This document shows, one piece after another, positions 24,576 to 27,921 of a stretch of 27,921 nt of DNA; the first letter of the stretch is position 1; the number at the start of each line of letters is the position of its first letter. This stretch comes from DATGZX01 sp035296965 (GTDB lineage: Bacteria > Planctomycetota > Planctomycetia > Gemmatales > Gemmataceae). The stretch spans positions 1-27,921 of the forward strand of contig DATGZX010000090.1 in the NCBI GenBank assembly GCA_035296965.1. Reading direction: 5' to 3'. The position numbers and the translations under genes are program-made. The notes under the pieces are model-generated. The model had not been told where the DNA came from, searched no databases, and was given only the letters and a program-made list of their open reading frames with translations.

Positions 24576-25343
24576 TCAATGGCCGGCTTTGTTGTGGCAG
24601 CATGATCCAGCCCCTTGCAAAGTCGGTTCGTATTTGTCGTGATGCCGCACCCAGGCCATGGGCATCGGTAAGCCAGCTTCGTCGCGCCCCTTCGGCGCCC
24701 GGTCCAGGATCGCATACGTGCCCAGCACGGCTTCCAGGCCGCGGCCAAAGGTCGAGTACGTGTGCAGGATCGCGCCATCGGATCTCTTGAAGAAAAAGCT
24801 CAGGCCCGGATTCTCCTCCCCGTGCGGAGCGGTGGTGCCAAAGTTGTAAGCCTTCGCGCGGCTATCCACCTCAGCCTTGGTGAACGACACTCCAAAGTCG
24901 CGATTGAAATCGCAGCCGCCCGACGAGAACCACGGCAAACGCCAGCCCATCCGCTTCTTGAAGGCCTGGAGTTTGTCCAGCGGCCCACGGGACACCAGCA
25001 CCAGCGTGACATCCCGGGCTTGCAGATGCTCCAGCGCTCCATCCAGGTGATCCGTCACGTATGAGCAACTAGGACACCCCTCGGCCCAATCGGGACCGAA
25101 CATGAAATGATACGTGGCGAGCTGGCTGCGCCCGTTGAACAGATCGGCAAGGCTCACCTTGCCCTGCGGCCCTTCGAAGACGTATTCCTTCTCGACAAGG
25201 GTCCAGGGAAGTCCGCGGCGCTGGCGACTAAGTTCGTCGCTCAAGCGCGTTAGTTCCTTCTCCTTGGCCAAGAAATCGCTGTAGGCGCTAAACCATCGAC
25301 TTTTCGACACAACCTGGTGATCGAGCACGGCGGCGGAATTCAT
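24576..25343 (-). CDS. DUF899 thioredoxin-fold family protein
   Basis: A 255-residue cytoplasmic protein of the DUF899 family, a branch of the thioredoxin/AhpC fold. Characteristic blocks: LAKEKELTRLSDELSRQRR and LPWTLVEKEYVFEGP at the start, ATYHFMFGPDWAEGCPSCSY with C90-P-S-C93 at the redox-like position, LPWFSSGGCDFNRDFGVSF, NPGLSFFFKRSDG and the closing LPMPMAWVRHHDKYEP. A short tail with CCH (GAGSCCHNKAGH) follows. The enzymatic role is unknown. Third gene of the ArsR-SRPBCC-DUF899 operon, 47 bases after the SRPBCC stop; these families often occur together. Confidence 0.92.
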   Translation of the reverse strand: MNSAAVLDHQVVSKSRWFSAYSDFLAKEKELTRLSDELSRQRRGLPWTLVEKEYVFEGPQGKVSLADLFNGRSQLATYHFMFGPDWAEGCPSCSYVTDHLDGALEHLQARDVTLVLVSRGPLDKLQAFKKRMGWRLPWFSSGGCDFNRDFGVSFTKAEVDSRAKAYNFGTTAPHGEENPGLSFFFKRSDGAILHTYSTFGRGLEAVLGTYAILDRAPKGRDEAGLPMPMAWVRHHDKYEPTLQGAGSCCHNKAGH

Positions 25344-25390
25344 GACAGAGGTCTCCTGTATTTGAGTTGAATGAAGCCGGTTTTCGATCG

Positions 25391-25861
25391 CTATTTCTTT
25401 GCCGGCGACGCCTTCTTCTCGGCGCGCTGGCGAATCCTGTCAATCCAGTGTGCCCATCCTTTGGGCATCCCCTCGCGATGCTCCGGCGTGATGAATCCCA
25501 TGCCGCGATGCACAAACGTCAGCCGCGTTCCCTTCCCCTGAATGGTCAGGCGATATTGAAGATGATTCACCGCGGGGTACGACATCATCATCGGTCCGCA
25601 GATTTCGAGCAGCGTCGGCGGCTTGATCACCTGCACATGCCCCCAGAAATGCCCTGCGTTGTTTCCCAGATCGCGATACCAGCGCCCGCCCGGCCAAGCT
25701 TCCAGCTTGAAGGGCATCGCCGTCCCATCCATCATCTGCGCATCCGGGCCCATCTCGTCGAGCAGCGCCTCGAAGGCGATCTCGATCGGCGCCGCAATGT
25801 CGATCGCCTTTTGGATCTCGACTGTTTCACAGGACTGCTGCGATGAAGTGTCGGTTGTCAT
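25391..25861 (-). CDS. SRPBCC (AHSA1-like) ligand-binding protein
   Basis: START/Bet v1-like helix-grip protein of the AHSA1/polyketide cyclase group, 156 residues. IQKAIDIAAPIEIAFEALLD is the first strand-helix pair, followed by AWPGGRWYRDLGNNAGHFWG, VQVIKPPTLLEICGPMMM and LTFVHRGMGF before the C-terminal helix. Ligand unknown. The start is ATG 25861, with AAGGAA five to six bases upstream; a longer TTG start at 25888 would overlap the ArsR stop and lacks such a site. It follows the ArsR gene by 23 bases; ArsR-SRPBCC pairs are common, and the regulator probably controls this operon. Confidence 0.88.
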   Translation of the reverse strand: MTTDTSSQQSCETVEIQKAIDIAAPIEIAFEALLDEMGPDAQMMDGTAMPFKLEAWPGGRWYRDLGNNAGHFWGHVQVIKPPTLLEICGPMMMSYPAVNHLQYRLTIQGKGTRLTFVHRGMGFITPEHREGMPKGWAHWIDRIRQRAEKKASPAKK

Positions 25862-25884
25862 CGTGTTCCTTTCTTGATGGTTGG

Positions 25885-26235
25885 TCAATCGGGTGTGGTG
25901 GATTGGGAGCGGGCGCGTTGCTCGGCACGGGCACGGACGCGATCGAGCTGCCGCTCCCAGTGCTCTTCAATCCTATTGACCCAGTCGTAAACGGGCCGCA
26001 ATTGTTCGGGATTCAGATCGTAAACACGGCTTTTGCCTTGCTTTTTTACGGAAACGATACCGACCTTGCGCAACACGCCTAGGTGTTTCGACACGGCTGG
26101 CTGCGCTAGCCCCAATGTCAGCACGATTGCCCCCACGGCCAGGCCGGGCCGCCGCGAAAGCAGCTCGATGATCTGCCGCCGTCGCGGCTCGGCGATGGCG
26201 TTGAAGACGTCAGACGTGGTTGATGCTCGAGGCAT
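25885..26235 (-). CDS. ArsR-family winged-helix transcriptional regulator
   Basis: A 116-residue DNA-binding protein. FNAIAEPRRRQIIELLSRRP is the family N-terminal helix, LGLAQPAVSKHLGVLRKVGI the helix-turn-helix, and VSVKKQGKSRVYDLNPE the wing. No cysteine metal-sensing motif (ELCVCDL type) is present, so a metal sensor is unlikely; it belongs to the group paired with SRPBCC genes. ATG 26235 is chosen: the alternative ATG at 26262 lies inside the promoter spacer. The -10 box ends only six bases before this ATG, so the mRNA is probably leaderless. Likely autoregulates the ArsR-SRPBCC-DUF899 operon. Confidence 0.88.
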   Translation of the reverse strand: MPRASTTSDVFNAIAEPRRRQIIELLSRRPGLAVGAIVLTLGLAQPAVSKHLGVLRKVGIVSVKKQGKSRVYDLNPEQLRPVYDWVNRIEEHWERQLDRVRARAEQRARSQSTTPD

Positions 26236-26269
26236 GCCACTATAATATTCCCACAAAGGCATATGTCAA
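26236..26269 (-). promoter_or_regulatory. Sigma70-type promoter of the ArsR operon
   Basis: On the minus strand TTGACA (26269-26264) is a perfect -35 box, followed after 16 bases by TATTAT (26247-26242), five of six for the -10 box. AGTGGC and then the ATG follow, placing the transcript start at or next to the start codon. Confidence 0.72.
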
Positions 26270-26396
26270 GTGCGAATTCCTGCTCCATTGTCGCGGGCCG
26301 CTACAGCACGTCCCAGGTTGCTGATTGCTGGTTTGTAAGGAAAAGAAGAGCCTCCAAAAAAGCTAGGCTCATCCCATTCTTGCAGCTGGCGCTTGG

Positions 26397-26696
26397 GCAC
26401 AGGACCGGCGTTGGTCCAGTGCCGCCTCGGACCGCGGTGCAACGCCGGTGGTGGATGCCAGTCCCGTCCCTCGGCCGGCGAATTGGTTGAAGATAGTTAA
26501 TCAGCCGCAGACCGACGCGGAGGTGGAAGGCTTGCGTGAGAGCCTACGTCTCGGTCGGCCTTTTGGACATTCGGCCTGGACGATGGCGATTGCCGAGCGT
26601 CTGGGGCTGGAACAGAGTCTGCGACCGCGCGGCCGCCCCCGCAAAGCCAAGCCGCACGCGCCGGAACCGTTCGAAGGCCGGATGGATGAGGAATAA
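26397..26696 (+). pseudogene. RAYT C-terminal fragment, left direct repeat
   Basis: Single-frame remnant of a RAYT transposase: AQDRRWSSAASDRGATPVVD, then ASPVPRPANWLKIVNQPQTD, AEVEGLRESLRLGRPFG, WTMAIAERLGLEQSLRPRG and RPRKAKP. This is the region after the catalytic tyrosine plus the C-terminal helical domain; the HUH domain is absent. The first 45 bases match the copy at 23621 and the last 252 match 27518-27769. It may be translatable from GTG 26448 but has no catalytic residues. Confidence 0.75.
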
Positions 26697-26823
26697 TGCG
26701 CGATGTCCTTTTGTTTCTGGACGCACGTGCCGGAGGCAAAGCGGCGGTTATCGCGACTTAGGTTGCCCGAAGCGCAGTTTGTGGTAACAATGAATAACAG
26801 CTCACCAGGAGCAGCCGATTGCC

Positions 26824-27063
26824 ATGAACATCTACGAGACATCCGCAACGGTAGAGGACCAGGGCCTGGTCCAGGTTGTCGGCGTCCCGTTTGCGGCGGG
26901 TACGCAGGTCCAGGTTACTATCAGCCCCAAACGCCTCTCTGGCGAAGAGTTCACGGCCGCCTGGCGGCGCGTCTGCGCCGAGTTGCGCCGCCGCCCCGGG
27001 CTGCAAAACATCACCGATGAAGACATCCGCGAGGAAATCGACCGCTACCGGGCTGGTCCATGA
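26824..27063 (+). CDS. Antitoxin of a PIN-toxin pair
   Basis: A 79-residue protein. The N-terminal beta part (SATVEDQGLVQVVGVPFAAG, TQVQVTISPKR) resembles AbrB-like or AF2212-like DNA-binding folds, and the charged helical tail (NITDEDIREEIDRYRAG) is the toxin-wrapping part typical of antitoxins of PIN toxins. It overlaps the toxin start by four bases (ATGA, 27060-27063), so translation is coupled. AGGAG lies about 11 bases before the ATG. Expected to neutralise the PIN nuclease and to repress its own operon. Confidence 0.8.
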   Translation: MNIYETSATVEDQGLVQVVGVPFAAGTQVQVTISPKRLSGEEFTAAWRRVCAELRRRPGLQNITDEDIREEIDRYRAGP

Positions 27064-27470
27064 ATGTGCTGATCGACACCAACGTATTGCTGTCGGCCGC
27101 ACTGCGTGACCAGCTGCCCGAACGCGTAGTGCTCTACGTGGCCGACCGGGATGACTTCCGGTGGCTCGTCACCCGCGAAATTCTCGCTGAGTACACGGGC
27201 GTTCTACGGCGTCCCAAGTTCGGCCTGGACCAGCAGGCACTCGAGTGGTGGGCCGAATTGCTCGCGATGCGAACGGTGAACATTGCCAGCCCTCCGCAAG
27301 TGCCCGACTTCCCACGTGATCCCAAGGATGCTCCCTTTCTGGCCGCGGCGCTGGCGGCCCACGCAGATTTCCTTATCACCGGCGACAAGGACCTACTTCA
27401 AGCCAAGGACATTCTCGCCACTCGCATTGTCACGGTCGCTGAGTTTAGTAACGAGTTTCGCATTTCGTAA
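27060..27470 (+). CDS. PIN-domain toxin ribonuclease (COG1569-type)
   Basis: A 136-residue PIN nuclease of the 'putative toxin component, PIN family' group. The acidic active-site residues are present: D6 in VLIDTNVLLSA, E40/E44 in TREILAEY, D87/D90 in RDPKDAPFLAAAL, and D109/D111 in DFLITGDKDLL. Length and motif spacing are normal, so it should be an active metal-dependent RNase, held in check by the protein encoded just upstream. The pair sits between two direct repeats made of RAYT fragments. Confidence 0.9.
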   Translation: MNVLIDTNVLLSAALRDQLPERVVLYVADRDDFRWLVTREILAEYTGVLRRPKFGLDQQALEWWAELLAMRTVNIASPPQVPDFPRDPKDAPFLAAALAAHADFLITGDKDLLQAKDILATRIVTVAEFSNEFRIS

Positions 27471-27517
27471 TTCGCTCCTGCCCGCGCCGAGCGAACACAA
27501 AACCGTACAGGGAGGAA

Positions 27518-27769
27518 CCGGTGGTGAATGCCAGTCCCGTTCCTCGGCCGGCGAATGGGTTGGAGATTGTCAATCAGCCACAGACCGAAGCGGAGGTGGA
27601 AAGCTTGCGGGAGAGCCTACGTGGCGGTCGGCCTCTTGGACATTCGGACTGGACGATGGCGACGGCCGAGCGTCTGGGGCTGGAACAGAGTCTGCGCCCG
27701 CGCGGCCGCCCCCGCAAAGCCAAGCCGGCCGTGTCGGACCTGTTCGGAGGCCCGGTGGATGAGGAATAA
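27518..27769 (+). pseudogene. RAYT C-terminal fragment, right direct repeat
   Basis: Second copy of the RAYT C-terminal domain: VNASPVPRPANGLEIVNQPQ, TEAEVESLRESLRGGRP, WTMATAERLGLEQSLRPRG, RPRKAKP. About 90 percent identical to 26445-26696 by hand count, without gaps. GGGAGG stands upstream of GTG 27521, so an 82-residue peptide could be made, but it lacks all catalytic residues. Similarity stops a few bases past the TAA. Confidence 0.75.
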
Positions 27770-27921
27770 ACTACGATGTCACGAATGGCACTGTCGCACG
27801 TGTGACCCGTCTCTAACGACATTGAGCATCTCTACTTGTGGATAATAGACGAGTTCGCAGGTCGTCGTTTTGCCCGGCGCGCAACACGAACGCCCCGGCC
27901 GACGGTGCTTCGCAGTGTCCC

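Overview
The window looks like a piece of a Planctomycetota chromosome. The evidence is the planctomycete-typical pair of a PSCyt1/DUF1549/DUF1553 cytochrome protein followed by a DUF1501 protein (8459-12980), a DUF1559 prepilin-like protein (20243-21157), a large Asp-box propeller protein, and many dispersed palindromic repeats. Most of the window looks GC-rich; the NACHT gene (12-1805) and the ParA-HEPN pair (17071-18709) look visibly less so, which suggests recent acquisition. Family calls were made by eye from motifs; no database search was run.

Layout. 12-1805: a SMEK-NACHT NTPase of the kind found in defence loci, with an abnormal C-terminus. 2151-2994: a small monooxygenase-like gene overlapping a DinB-like gene broken by one amber codon. 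3075-3411: a beta-propeller gene remnant and GC-rich repeats. 3581-5395: oligoendopeptidase F. 5567-5675: a MITE-like element. 5956-7911: an HDOD-REC-GGDEF signalling protein. 8131-8427: a small conserved protein. 8459-12980: the cytochrome/DUF1501 operon, divergent from the secreted propeller protein at 13262-16492. 16490-16910: a palindrome and a MazF-like toxin remnant split by a second, longer palindrome. 17071-18709: a ParA ATPase and HEPN nuclease operon. 18944-20007: two REP-associated (RAYT-type) HUH transposase genes, one truncated and one intact, with palindromes on both sides of the intact one. 20243-22732: a two-gene operon of a DUF1559 protein and a membrane protein whose N-terminal half looks like a catalytically dead group II intron-type reverse transcriptase. 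22760-23151: an antitoxin with a truncated PIN toxin. 23272-23795: a decayed RAYT copy carrying a MITE. 23869-24513: an HXXEE membrane protein. 24576-26235: an ArsR-SRPBCC-DUF899 operon with a clear promoter. 26397-27769: an intact antitoxin/PIN pair between two direct repeats that are RAYT C-terminal fragments.

How it fits together. The first two thirds mix housekeeping and secreted-protein genes. From about 16.5 kb onward the window is an accessory region: toxin-antitoxin pieces, a probable ParA-HEPN defence module, five RAYT-derived loci and at least six kinds of palindromic or terminal-inverted-repeat element. The two most interesting items are the reverse-transcriptase-like/transmembrane/transthyretin-like fusion (21170-22732) and the ParA-HEPN pair. 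The palindromes also shape genes: two near-identical ones supply the stop codons of two unrelated genes, and a third splits a toxin gene.
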